Origin: Unio delphinus
Lineage: Eukaryota > Mollusca > Bivalvia > Unionida > Unionidae
Reading direction: 5' to 3'
NCBI GenBank assembly: GCA_029339505.1
Contig: JAQISU010000164.1
Span: forward strand, 682,001-746,000
Length of the DNA: 64,000 bases
Below the pieces are notes generated by a model. The model saw only the letters and a list, made by a program, of their open reading frames with translations, was not told where the DNA came from and ran no database searches. Below are positions 10,886-22,266 of this stretch, one piece after another. Each line of letters begins with the position of its first letter. Positions within the stretch are counted from its first letter, which is position 1. A program made the position numbers and the translations under genes.

Positions 10886-13432
10886 TGTGATTACCAACAA
10901 CGACTTTTTTTATTACATAACAAGTGATGGAGAATGTTACAGATCTCTGGAACCTCTCGCAGAGCCAATGTCCCCAAGATGTAGCCTATCTACACCGTTA
11001 TGAGTGACTATTTCTTTTGAGACAGTGTTTTCATAAAATTATGGGAGAAGATTCTTTGAAAAAACGACATGAGTGGTCTAACATCATGGGAGAGACTCGC
11101 ACCAACATCTTTGCTATCACGAGACATTACGCCGTCAGCTACACTACGTGAACTCAGGAATGACAGAAGAACTCTTCTGTGATTTTCGTATATTTTTTCG
11201 CCCACACGAAGGGTCAGCTCTAAGACATCAGCAACAATATCTTCACACCATGGGAATAAAAGAAAAAGTACAAACTGATAGGCTACCAGCATAACATGCA
11301 TTACATCGCCGATGAGAATTCTTCCTGTAGTATCGCTTGAAACATCCCACATGTCGAACATATATACCTAGTCCAGTGCTGAAATCAAGCTACCAGCAAC
11401 CCAGACTGAAATACACCTATACCATAGACCTGGATTTCCACTGACCTAACAGCAACATCTCCGCCTGACCCAGAGTCAACGACAGCCGCAGTGACAGTGA
11501 CTTGAACTTTTTACAATTTGAACTATTTCATTATTACAGACAATACGTGCATTGTTTACTATTCCTTAATATACCATTCATTCAATGGAATAATATTTCT
11601 GGACAGTAGTAATTTACACACAGGTATGTTTTTTTGCTAATCTTTTTTTGTTCTTAGAATACAAATATTAAAAGGTTATTGCGTTAATTGATATTCCTAA
11701 ACAACTGATCTAATTTTTTGCTGTATTTCTTATGTAGTAACATTCTTATTATCTATATATACTACAGTAACCTTCATTACAGTTGTAATGTTCTGCGTAC
11801 ATAGCCTTAATGAGAGCCAAATGACGTTTCTTGCATTCTATAGACGAAGCTTTCATACAGACCTGTTCGTACTGAAATCTGAAACCACCGTATAACATAG
11901 TATTACTGTATTTACCTATCTGAGGGAGAATTGTAATTCGCCTAGCCGTCTCAAACTTATTGACTTCAGATGTTTTTTGTTTGTCAGCCAAATGGTTCGA
12001 CAATGTTTTAGAGGTTTTTCTCTCACAATTATCATAGCATTGTATAAATGTCTGTACCTTATGGTACGTACTATAGGAACGGTTTTAATGCATACCTATC
12101 AGCCAGTAGAAGAGGTGATTACCTTCTATGGTTTTGCGACATCCATTGATGTTGACTTAAATGTATGTTGAAATGATATAAAATAGTCAAAGTGTCTTAG
12201 CGATTACTCGAATCCGAGTTAACGTAATGCATAGCTCTCATGATATGAGCAGCTATTGGTCTATATACGGCCAGCTTCTGAGTCAAATTAGTTCAAAACG
12301 ATAAGGCAATACATTCTCTTTTCATCGTCACAGATAACGTTAAAACACGTACATTTTAAAGATGTACTAGACCATACCGTTATAAACGCTTAAATGATAT
12401 GTTCATTGTTCTTAGGTTAATTCAAAGGCGATACATGTTTCGTACACGCACAGGTCAAAGTTTGATTGTAAGTGAACATACGTCATGGTTATTAGGGCTA
12501 GAACAACATTATATTGTCAGTTTCCTAACTCTTGATTAATACTAAATTTGTATGCCATCTTCATTGCATCCATTCTTACTTCAAAGCTACTGTTAATTCT
12601 TTGTTGAACTAGGAAGATCAGCTCAATATCGGCTCACTAGCATTATTCATAAGAACAAGAATTCTTTCATTACACTTGGCTGAAGCAAATAACGTAGTCA
12701 CCCACACATATGTTCTGCTGATGTTATGCAAATAAATATAAAAGAGAAGAAGAGACAAAAGAAAAAAAAGAAAAAGAAAGAAAGCAGTATAAAAAAGAGT
12801 AAAATAAAATAGAAAAAGAAAAATAAAGATACCAAGAACTGCATGCTACTATTTTGTGTTACAATCGTCTGACAAGACTAGTTTATATGTAGGTTTTGCA
12901 GAATTTTATATTGTAAAGCTGTTTAAGTTACGTAAACTTTTAAATTTTTATTTAATGTCTCACCACGCTATTTCACTCTACTTTATGAAGGTAACCAATG
13001 TTGTTAAGTTCTTCCATTGTATTTTTGGGGAATTTTATCACGAATTTTGCATTATATTTTATATTATTTTTTGGAATTTTATCAAATGTTTTGCATTACA
13101 TTCTACTTTTTGAATTTGACTGAGATTTATGCAATACATTTCCCATTGTGTTTGGGAATTTTATCAAATATTTTGCATTGTATTGTACCTTTTTAATTTG
13201 ATTAAGTATTTTGCAATGTACCTTCTCATTGTATTTTTTGTATTTTACCTGGTATTTTGCAATATATTTTACAGTGTTTTACATTGTATTTTTAAACTTT
13301 GCGAAAATGTCTCGCAATGTTTTTTGTTTTATCATTGTATTTTTGACCTTTCACCTTTTATCTTGTTTTGATGAATGAAATTGATTTTTCTTTTCGAGCC
13401 TCGAGGTCTCGGCTCAATAAAACAGAGGGTAT

Positions 13433-14148
13433 TGTTAGGAATTGATTTTTTAGTAAAATTAATAAGATTGCTATTTTCTTTAAATCATATTAAAGTAATG
13501 TTTTATTTGTTTATATTCTAAAAGATATTAAAGGTAAATTCACTTGTTTTTCAAGCACAACTATATAGAATGGAAATGGTTGCTAAGCAAGTGAAAAATA
13601 GGCAATGTATATAACTATACTACATAACATCAGAATCTTGCTAATGTACAGTGTTGTGTGAGATTGTATAACATAATACATGCGTTTGCCGACTTATCTA
13701 GAGTTCTAGGTCCCATCAGTAAAAATATGTTTTTGACCTAGAATTGGCATAGGTTCAATTCGGTTAATGAAGGTGGAGTAACCTTTCTCTGGGAGGCTTC
13801 TATACGTCACAAAACAAAATGGCTTCCAACTAACAGCTAACCATATTTGGCGTGACGACATGAAACGAATATAAATAAACTATAGACTAAGTGTTATGAC
13901 GTAAGATAATTGGTTCCTGTCGGTCAAGACTGGTTTATACCTGAAAGTAAGTAGACATCTTTTCTGACTGATGCATGGAGGGTATGACCTCTGACCCTGA
14001 CACTATAAATACAGATGCGCGATCAGGTCAGATTAGTTCTCCATGTCAGCAGAGAATGGATGTTTTACTTTTCATTTCAGATGTAGCTGTTTTATCATCG
14101 CGGCGCTCTCTTTAAGAGAGCCTGACTTCTTTCTTCTTTCTCTCTCTC
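13433..14148 (+). repeat. 3' long terminal repeat
   Basis: Direct repeat partner of 10167-10885, preceded by the purine tract at about 13421-13431. Confidence 0.8.
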
Positions 14149-14369
14149 TTACCATGGATATAGACGTTCCCCAACTTACGAGTAATTCCTTCTCATAGCA
14201 AGAAATGAGAAGAAGGTTATGTAAAGCTAATAACAACATACATAACAGAAAACCTTTTTACATAACATTACTAACAGCTTCGCTGATAAAACACGATCAT
14301 GCTGGAGAAAAACGTATTTGCGCTTTTATAGAATGAGTATAAAAAACATATCCTCAAAGTCAGGAAATG

Positions 14370-15182
14370 AGCAAGAACTAGCTAACTTAGCAGAGAGCCT
14401 CGACAAAATCTAAACAGCCTACGGCATGGAAATCAGTGTAGAGAAGACCAAAATGATGACCAACAACACCAAAGGCATCAGCGCTGACATCAGGGTCCAA
14501 GGTACGAAGCTAGAAACAGTCCACAGCTTCAAGTATTTGGGCAAATGTAACAGATGAAGGATCAATGCGTGAAGTATTTACCAGGATTGCACACACAAAA
14601 GCAGCGATGACAAATCTGAAGCCCATCTGGAACGATAAGAACATCGCAGTCAGTTCAAAGGTCAGACCGATGCACTCACTGGTGATCTCCATATTTCTCT
14701 ACGATTGTTAATCATGGACCATTAAAGATGACTTAGAGAAAGATACGCAGGTCACATAGATGAGATGTTTCCGAAAGATCCTCGGCGTCACATACAAAGA
14801 CCGTATCACCAATGAAGAAAAATGGCAAAAATGATCGGACAAGCCATTGGGCCTCGTGAAGATCTCCTGATCATAGTGAAAAAAACGTAAACTGCAATGG
14901 TATGGGCATGTCTTACAATCATCAGAACTTGCCAAGACAATCCTGCAAGGCACTGTACAAGGAAGAATAGAGGCAGGCCAGGCAGAGAAACAGGTGGGAA
15001 GATAACATTTGAGAGTGGACAGGCTTGAGATTGAGCGAGTCACTGAGAAATACGGAAATTCGAGAGAAATGAAGAAAGCTGATTGTTCGGTCTTGTGCGT
15101 TGCCCCAATGGTCTACCAGACTGTGTGACTGATGATGATGACGATGACGCCGACGATGATGACAACGACGATGATGATGATA
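14370..15182 (+). mobile_element. 5'-truncated non-LTR retrotransposon (RTE-type), dead
   Basis: Translation in broken plus-strand frames gives the C-terminal half of a LINE reverse transcriptase. The run includes a 'GMEISVEKTKMM' segment, 'FKYLG', 'GSMREVFTRIAHTKAAM', 'LKPIW', 'SLVISIFLY' and, later, 'RKLQWYGHV' and 'GRIEAGQAEKQ'. At least three frameshifts or stops break it. It ends in a (GAT)n-type trinucleotide tail at about 15131-15182, which is characteristic of RTE-like LINEs. The clade is inferred from the tail and thumb-region wording. Confidence 0.75.
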
Positions 15183-16218
15183 CACTTTGATACAGAAAAA
15201 GGGCTAAAACAAAAACATCGATTTACCTACGTAATAATAGGACGAACTGGTTCTAGTAAACATAATGTAGTAATGAACTTGCTGCTTAATGACAATCTAA
15301 ACTACGACAAGGGATATATTTATACTGTTAATGAAGAACAGGTAACGTATCAACTGCTGTCTTAGTATAATGAAACGTTAAACAATCAACTTGGAGTAAA
15401 AGATGATATATTTGTTATAAAATATCCAGATTATGTTATACCTGTAAAATACAGTGGTGTAGCTAGGGGGTGCAAGGGGTGCAAGTTGCACCGGGTGCCA
15501 TCTTGTAGGGGGGGGGGGGGCGCCGGAAGAAGAGGATTGGATGATTCAGTGTATATTTTTTACAAGGTGTGCTTCAGAAGAAACAACAAAGTAAACAACT
15601 AAGTCAGTGCCAGGATATCTGGATGATTAAGATTAAAGTTCGGACTGAATCTGGGTCACGCGTACTTATCCAGCTGAATCTGGGTCACGCTTACTTATCC
15701 AGTCACCTCAGGCGCTAAATGCTTTCCGCTACGCCGGGCAGGGGAGGGCGGCGAAAAATATGAACCTTGCACCGGGCGCCGTACACCCTCGCCACGCCAC
15801 TGGTAAAATATCGCAACGATAGCTTCATAACACTGTGGTATTTGATGATATGCCTCTCGAAAATAGTGAAATTAATAAGGTAAAGTCGTATTCGTCACTA
15901 TCACGAAATACGCACAGCAACGCTATATTCTTAGCACAGGGAGTATATAACATTGATCGTTATACAAGAAACACCGGTTGTTTTATAATATTTACTGGTC
16001 TTGACAATACAGATATTCAAAACATAGCTAGCGAACAGCGTGACAGTGTTACAAAGGAAAGGTTTGCTGATCTTGATCAAAATGTTTCTAACAATGGAAA
16101 GCATGATTTCTTTTTATTTGATCGTTTTACAACATATCGTAGTAAGATGTTTATATTTCGTATTCGTAAGCTCTTGTGTTCTTATGGGATGATAACAACA
16201 TATCATAACAAGATGTGA
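15183..16218 (+). pseudogene. decayed packaging ATPase (A32/FtsK-type) of the fossil Maverick-like element
   Basis: The N-terminal part (15183-15362) carries a degenerate Walker A region, with VIIGRTGSSKH followed by NVVMNLLLND. The C-terminal part (15835-16135) opens with the Walker B phrase VVFDDM (first Val just upstream of 15835) and continues through LSRNTHSNAIFLAQGVYNID and NIASEQRDSVTKERF, matching the sensor/arginine region of virus packaging ATPases. Stops, a frame change and the hAT MITE at 15452-15802 break the gene. The tail after 16140 is out of frame. The role in intact relatives is pumping DNA into capsids. Confidence 0.8.
15452..15802. mobile_element. hAT MITE with perfect 8-bp target duplication
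   Basis: A 351-base insert begins cagtggtgtagct and ends cgccacgccactg, giving hAT-type imperfect terminal inverted repeats. The 8-base sequence gtaaaata directly flanks both sides (15444-15451, 15803-15810). The interior is GC-richer than its surroundings, has a G12 run, an internal 29-base tandem duplication (tgaatctgggtcacgc...) and no open frame. It interrupts the fossil ATPase gene. Confidence 0.92.
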
Positions 16219-16239
16219 CAGGATATTAAGTGAGTAATA

Positions 16240-18709
16240 ATGACAACAAAAAGTCCGATTTCCAGAAGAGATATAATTACAAAGCGTATTGATTTTAAAG
16301 AAAGAAATGAAAAGATACTTGAGGAAGGAAGGACGATTAGGAGTACAACAAACTGAAGAGGATGTTGCAAGATTATTTAAACCTGTCACAGAAGCAATAA
16401 CTGGTAATAAAGGTTTAAAAGGAATTAACGTATAAGCAAAGTCAATCCAACAACAAGAACAGATAAAACAAACTAGAAGTTATAGTAATTGATACTGAAG
16501 AAGAAGAAGGACAGACACAATATCTGGCAAATTAATCAAAGTGTTTAGATCGAATAAAGAAATTGTAGATAAACTGTTGTTTTTAATCTGTATGTTTGTT
16601 TGATTAATTTTTTAACGGCGCACCAGCACACTTAGGCTATTTAGCGCCATACAGTAGGTTCTACTTATACATGATTAAAATCCTAATAGGTTTTATATCG
16701 ACCAGCGACATAGAAAACTAAATAGTTCAAAGTAAAATGGTAAGATGTTGGTAACAGTAAAATATGAAGCTTCCCAATCAACGGGAGATATAAATGGTGT
16801 ATATGGATGAAAAGATGTTGCAAAAAAGAGGCTGTATTTGCATTAGATAAAAATATTATAGGTGATGACATTCAAGATATATTTTAAAATAAAGATTTAC
16901 TTCCTTCAGGAAATCTTAAATGCAAGTGATCTGTACAGTATCAAAAAGTTCCTTCATGTCATGTACATTATAGTATTTATCACGCGTAGGTTGCAGGTCG
17001 GAACACTCGGTCATAAAGTGTTTAACAGTGAATGGTTCATTACAAGAAATGCACTCTGGTGGGTTTTCACCTTTTAGTATGTGGGAGTGGGTAATATATG
17101 TATGACCGATTCTGATTCTTTCAATGACAACCTCCTCCCTACGGATAGTTCTGTAGGAAGGAGTCCATTCTCCCAGGGTTGGTTTGATGGCATGAAGTTT
17201 ATTATTGACTGCATTATTCCATGACGCCTGCCACTTCTGGCGTAGGTACTTTTTGATACAAGGTTTAAAATCAGTAAACGGTAATTTAAAATCCAATGGT
17301 TCTTGGGATAGAGCCATCTTAGCAGCCCGGTCAGCTTCTTCATTACCTCTAATACCAATATGGCTAGGTAGCCAACAGTATACTATATTATAGGAGGTAC
17401 TAAGCTCAGAGTTTTTGACGAGAATATTGACTAACAATGGATTATCCAGTTTTCTATTGTGAAGCGACTGAAGCACTGATAGTGAGTCACGGAAGATAAT
17501 GCTATTTAAAATATGTTTTTGTTCGACAAATTTCAGAGCAAGGTCTATTGCTCTGATTTCCGATGAAAATATGGACGCATCGTTTGGCAAGCGCACTGTG
17601 GTTATGTGTTTGCCACTAACAAAGGCTGCAGCAGCCTTTTCATCAACGTTTGATCCATCAGTAAAAAATTTTGTGTAGTTTTTAATGTCGTTGAGGAGTT
17701 CATGATAAGAGTTCTTAAAAATGGCAGGATTTATCTCAGATTTTTTCCCATCGTGCAACGTAAAAATCACTTTGGGTTGCTTAAGGAGCCAAGGTGGTGT
17801 TTCCGAGACAAACGTGTTCTGAACTGTAGAGATATTAATTTTGATAGTTTCAAAGCTGGATGATATTCTGATGCAAAATGAAGGTATGGCATTTGGTTTG
17901 TTTTCATATAAAGTTTTGTATTTTGGATGAAAAACAGCCGAAAAAGCAGGGTTCAGAGGGTTTGATCTTAACCTAAGAGCGTACTGTGTAGAAAGCATTT
18001 CTCTGCGGTGCGATAAAGGTGGTTCATTCGTTTCCGCGAGAAGGCTTTCACATGGAGATGTCTTAAATGCTCCTAGAACAAGTCTTATTTCCTGATGATG
18101 AATTGGGTCAAGAATTTTCAAATAAGACTTCCTAGCTGAACCATAAACAATGCATCCATAGTCTAGTATAGAGCGGATAAATGTTCTATACAAATTGAGG
18201 AGGACTTTTTTTTATCAGCACCCCAGTCAGTGTGCGCAATTACTTTTAGTAAATTTAGAGCTTTTAAGCATTTAGCTTTTGAATTCTTGATGTGTGGTAT
18301 AAAAGTCAGTTTTCTGTTGAAGATAATACCCAAAAACTTTGTTTCCTCAACAACTGGAATAAGTGTTCCGTCCAGCGTGAGTTTAGGGTCATCATGATGT
18401 CTTCGCAACTGACAGAAATGCATGCATACTGTTTTCGATTTAGAAAATTCGAAACCGTTATTACTGGCCCAATTTTGGATCTTATTGGTATTTTGTTGGA
18501 GTTGCCTTTCAATTGTATGCATGTGCTTTGATCGATAACAAATTGAATAATCGTCTACATATAAACATACATGTTTTTAATCTAAAAAAGAGTTTGGAAA
18601 TACAGGTATTGAGATTGATAATGAAATAGTGGATTTGTTGGACAAACTACGATCATCTTTAAACCTGCTAACTGCAGATGAATATGCTCTGCTTCGTGAT
18701 TTAGTTTAA
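16240..18709 (+). pseudogene. decayed middle gene of the fossil Maverick-like element, split by a LINE
   Basis: The start is an ATG at 16240, 20 bases after the ATPase. Plus-strand fragments read KSPISRRDIITKRIDFKERNEK, then in other frames 'ARLFKPVTEAI', later 'ALDKNIIGDDIQDIF', and after the minus-strand LINE (about 16.9-18.58 kb) a final stretch ending ADEYALLRDLV at 18709. The 'LFKPVT' phrase and acidic C-terminus match the 326-residue protein at 48972-49952 of the younger element, so this is its homologue. Function is unknown. It is broken by frameshifts, stops and the LINE. Confidence 0.6.
16916..18580 (-). mobile_element. 5'-truncated I/Nimb-type LINE: RT end, RNase H, zinc finger
   Basis: Read on the minus strand, the fragment starts just upstream of the reverse-transcriptase YVDD motif (about 18555) and continues through FLGIIF. 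After a frame change at an A run near 18205 it enters a 425-codon open frame (18193-16916). That frame has the RT thumb, an RNase H domain with its acidic residues (FTDGSN, SSEIRAID, RDSLSVL, NEEADRAAK) and the phrase WLPSHIGIRGNEEAD. It ends in a Cys/His finger (CISC-6-VKHFMTEC). A C-terminal RNase H plus this finger is the I-clade arrangement. It is a dead insertion in the fossil viral gene, not a host RNase H gene. Confidence 0.85.
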
Positions 18710-18745
18710 CAGCAGAATTTAGTGTAATGATAATATATCGCAACA

Positions 18746-19640
18746 ATGCAGATTACACTGTTGCTAGATTGGTCACAAACATCTAATTATGGTGCTAATT
18801 TTACAGTCACATATAATCCGCCTATCTTGCTAGATTCAGGTAGCAAATAAAAAAGACAGGATTAATTTCAGCTACAATGTGGCGTATTATGTTAACGTAA
18901 AGCTTAATGTCAATGATGATTTTACTTTTAAGCCAGGTGCTGGAGTATTGATAATTTTCTTAAGATATATGATATATCTGAGAACCTATAACGTTACATA
19001 TTTAAACACAGTACATGTAATAAAATCCAAGATAAAATTTAGTGGTGGTATTTCTGATAACTTTATGTCTTAACCTAATTTTAGCTCAGAGCTAAGAAAA
19101 TTCTGAAAAACAATATGATAGTAGATATTAATTTACCAACAAGTGTAGGAATTTGGTTAGGCTTTGCCCATCAACAAGTATAGGAATTTTGTTAGGCTTT
19201 GCCCCTCAACAAGTTTTGGAATTTGGTTAGGCTTTGCCCACCAACAAGTATAGGAATTTGGTTAGGCTTTGCCCATCAACAAGTATAGGTATTAATTTAG
19301 GCTTTGCCCATCAACAAGTATAGGAATTTGGTTAGGCTTTTCCCATCAACATATGCCGCATCTGTATCAAATGAAAGGGAAAAGCCAGCTAATAGTACAT
19401 ACAGGTGTTAATACGATCTTAATAAACTGCTCTGTTGCTCAAGGATCATATGCAGCTAAAGGAAGACGAAGTCTTGCAAGATGTAGCTTTTCACCAGATG
19501 TACCTCCACGTTCTCTAATGCAAGTTATTCCTAAACAAAAAAAATGTCTTAATCCGATAAACGTCGAGCAGCAGATTAATACAATAACGATGACACTTAC
19601 TTATCATGGTAATAGACAGATCTTAATAATGAGGTTGTAA
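18746..19640 (+). pseudogene. decayed penton-like (minor capsid) gene of the fossil Maverick-like element
   Basis: The N-terminus from the ATG at 18746 contains NFTVTYNPPILLDSGSK, the 'polypeptide with a beta strand then NPP-L--S-K' opening typical of Maverick penton proteins. The C-terminal frame at 19353-19640 contains GVNTILINCSVAQGSY, SFSPDVPPRSLMQVIP and INTITMTL. This aligns by eye with the C-terminal half of the younger element's protein (42476-43018, which has SFAPTAPPGFLIIENP). The middle has been replaced by a 35-base tandem array. There are several stops. Confidence 0.65.
19135..19350. repeat. 35-base-type tandem array
   Basis: Six related units around 'atcaacaagtataggaattt ggttaggctttgcc', differing by small changes. 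It lies inside the decayed penton-like gene. It has no unique spacers, so it is not a CRISPR array. Confidence 0.9.
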
Positions 19641-19686
19641 CGTGCAATCTTCATCTTATATCGTTTAACATTTTGAGTTAAAATAT

Positions 19687-20140
19687 GTATCTAAAACCAG
19701 TAGCATTGTCTAATAATCAACATAATATTAATCAATCGAAGAAACGTCTATAGACAAAAAAGTAATTGGAGAAACTTTTTCAGAAGTTTTTTCTCTCAAA
19801 AATAATTGAACACTGGCATGGACTAGCAACTAATCTGGCCCCATTTGCGATTGATGCTTCTAAGGCTTTTGTTACAGGTACAACATCAACTGCTGGTACT
19901 GAAGCTGGGCAAAAGATCTCTGATAAGATTATGCCATCATCACAAGAATTAAAACAGGCTATAACAGAAATAACACCAACATTAGAAACGGCTAAAGCGA
20001 CGATACAAACAACCAAAAATTGTATTATCAACAAAAGGAGAAGAAACTATTAAAAGATTAGTATCACGTACTGCCGGACAGTCAAGGCTCGACATAAATG
20101 TGTTCCAGCTATATATTAGTACGTCATCATCTTAAAAAAG
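19687..20140 (+). pseudogene. decayed small virion-type gene of the fossil element (pVI-like?)
   Basis: An open stretch at 19766-20053 reads LATNLAPFAIDASKAFVTGT, then TEAGQKISDKIMPSS and an amphipathic helix region. Small Ala/Gly/Ile-rich proteins of this kind sit near the capsid genes in Mavericks. A loose match is the 48.5-48.9 kb gene of the younger element (AKQL-IDVIRDKGISAVGDFAGKAF). Stops occur on both sides. The assignment is inferred from composition and position only. Confidence 0.35.
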
Positions 20141-20570
20141 TCAAATGTTGGGTCCAAACGTATAAGACACTATGTAATTTTGTCTACAGAAAGACAGTAG
20201 CAATGTCGTTAACACAAACTTACCTAGATCTTAACGAAATCTAATGAATTGGCGCATCTGCAACCGAATTTGAGTATATTGAGTATTTAGACGATAATTC
20301 TAATGACATATTAACAAAGAACAATAAATACTAGAGATGATGATCTTTGTTTGCTGTCATGACAGGGACTGATTAAGATAAATGCAATAAACTGCCAATG
20401 AACAGCGCAAAACTAGTATCTAACTAGCCTTAGCGCTTTCGGCTTTTAATGACAAGCAAATAAAACACAAACACTATTGTGTTTGTGTTTGAAAAACTTT
20501 ACTTGGCTGTTTCTGCAAGAATTAAACCTTTAAATTTATTATGTTTCAACTAGTTTATTTCAATTCGTTG
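20141..20570. other. end of the fossil viral region, no gene supported
   Basis: A short plus-strand run from an ATG at about 20203 (SLTQTYLDLNEI) and a second run (ASATEFEYIEYLDDNSN) may be remnants of another fossil gene. A 29-base palindrome (aaacacaaacactattgtgt) lies at 20462-20490. No clear terminal repeat of the fossil element could be identified. Confidence 0.3.
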
Positions 20571-20655
20571 CATACATACATACATACATACATACATACA
20601 TACATACATACATACATACATACATACATACATACATACATACATACATACATAC
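20571..20655. repeat. (CATA)n microsatellite, left block
   Basis: 21 uninterrupted CATA units, ending exactly at the first base of the LTR element. Confidence 0.97.
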
Positions 20656-22266
20656 TGTTACGTATTTTTTATTTAAATAATTTATTTATTTTTGTCTGAT
20701 TCAAATTTGACATTTTGGATTAGAAATTCATTCATTGGGAAATTTTTCTAGAAATTTTCACTCTACAAGTAAACAACATATGTTAACCTGATTTCCTGAC
20801 CTTTCTTCAGAGTGTAAACAAGCTTCTAAAATGATTGGTTGATTCCAAGGACATTAGAGCTTTATTTAAAAAATGATTGGTTGATTCCAAGGACATCTTT
20901 CTAGATCATACTGTATACGTGACTTTGCGAGCATGGGTTCGTTCTGTGACCTTCTAGAAAATCACGTGACCCCTTTATGTTTACGAGAGAATCAGTATAT
21001 AGCTGTGTTTCGGAAGCTAACAGTTCAGTAGCTAGTCTGGGCTTTGGAATACAAAGATGTGTGTGTTATTGTTTGAGTGTAAATTATTTCAATTCGTTTG
21101 GGATCAAGAGGAATTTATTGTGTTATTTATCTAGAAATTACTTGTGCTCATTTGAATTATTATAAAACTAAAACTGACTTCATCACGTGACATCGTCGTC
21201 CATATTGGATTACATGGAATGTTTACCTAACTGGGTCATGCTGTTAGAATGTTTATAGTAGAACCGAGCTAGGTGTATGACAGGCCTGAGAGAGGGAATT
21301 TCTCACGTAAAGCTGTCAAAGTGATTTGAAACAAATGGTAGGGTGATATTTCGACCCCAGGTGGCATTTTTTTGGCATCTTGATAGACGGTTTTCCAAAT
21401 GTCCGTAGGAATAGCATTTATTCCGATTGGTTAAATGTAGAAGGAGGGTCGGGTCGAACCCTAGAATTGGGGAAATATATTCTCTGAGCTAATGAGTTTG
21501 AATTAGTCTAGGAATTACCTCAGCGAGAGAGGGTCCGTATTATTAATTCCGAAAATACGCAGTAGAAGACTCCGGCCGTTCTTTGCAAGAAAGACGTTCA
21601 TTAAAATTGTAGTTCCAGGTTAAACTGAATGTGGAACGATTGTAAGACGCCAAAAACACAAGGAAAATAGTTTGTTTGAAGAAAGAGTGAGAAATAACGA
21701 GAAGTCAAGATTCAAGGAGGGAAAAGAAGTCAGAAGTCAGAGTTGTGGAACCAAAAAGAGCAAGTTAAGGTCGTGACGCACGCAGAAGGATAAACCAGTC
21801 GTCGAACAAGGTCATTGTGAATTTCCCAAGCAGTCCGATGTTAATGAACACTCGATTTTACTATCAGCTATTAACGGCTAAATTCATCTATTTTATCAGT
21901 GTTTTGAATTGTAATTAATTTATCCATTATTTTAATGCTTCGGTTAAAGTGCTTCTGAACTAAGAATATTCAGAAGGAAAGAAAATTGCAATTCACTGTG
22001 TCATTCTCTTTTGATTGTATTTTAATTAAATTCTATTTTATCTTTACGGGGGCTCGTGTGTTGTCTTTGTTCAAGATACCATCTCAGATTACCATATCCA
22101 CCTTGACCGGGCAGATTACACCGTTGAGGTCATTCCTTTAGATAACGAGAATTAGCGGGAGGCGGTTTTCGAGTGTTGTTTTTTTTTCCAAGTTGCGCAA
22201 TACCTTTGACCAGGCCTTGTGCGATATTGTACTAATAACCCTTGATAACCGACCAGCCCGTTACAT

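Larger units (their letters stand above)
10167..14148 (+). mobile_element. LTR retrotransposon, non-autonomous looking
   Basis: Two long direct repeats of about 715 bases lie at 10167-about 10885 and 13433-14148. Both start TGTTAGGAATTG and differ by only a handful of bases and some length changes in their CT-rich 3' ends. A purine-rich tract (aacagagggta) stands just before the right repeat, as expected of a polypurine tract on the plus strand. A possible 4-base duplication ttac flanks it (10163-10166, 14149-14152). The 2.5-kb interior has no recognisable gag, protease, RT or integrase. It includes an A/G-rich tract (12740-12835) and T-rich filler. The near identity of the repeats argues for recent insertion. 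The element splits the fossil viral DNA. Confidence 0.75.

Noticed and set aside
16916..18193. A 425-codon open frame as a host RNase H gene
   Set aside because: It is continuous with an upstream reverse-transcriptase YVDD region and has the LINE C-terminal finger, so it is a retrotransposon end.
19135..19350. Short regularly spaced repeats suggesting a CRISPR array
   Set aside because: The units are head-to-tail without unique spacers, in a eukaryotic genome, inside a decayed viral gene.
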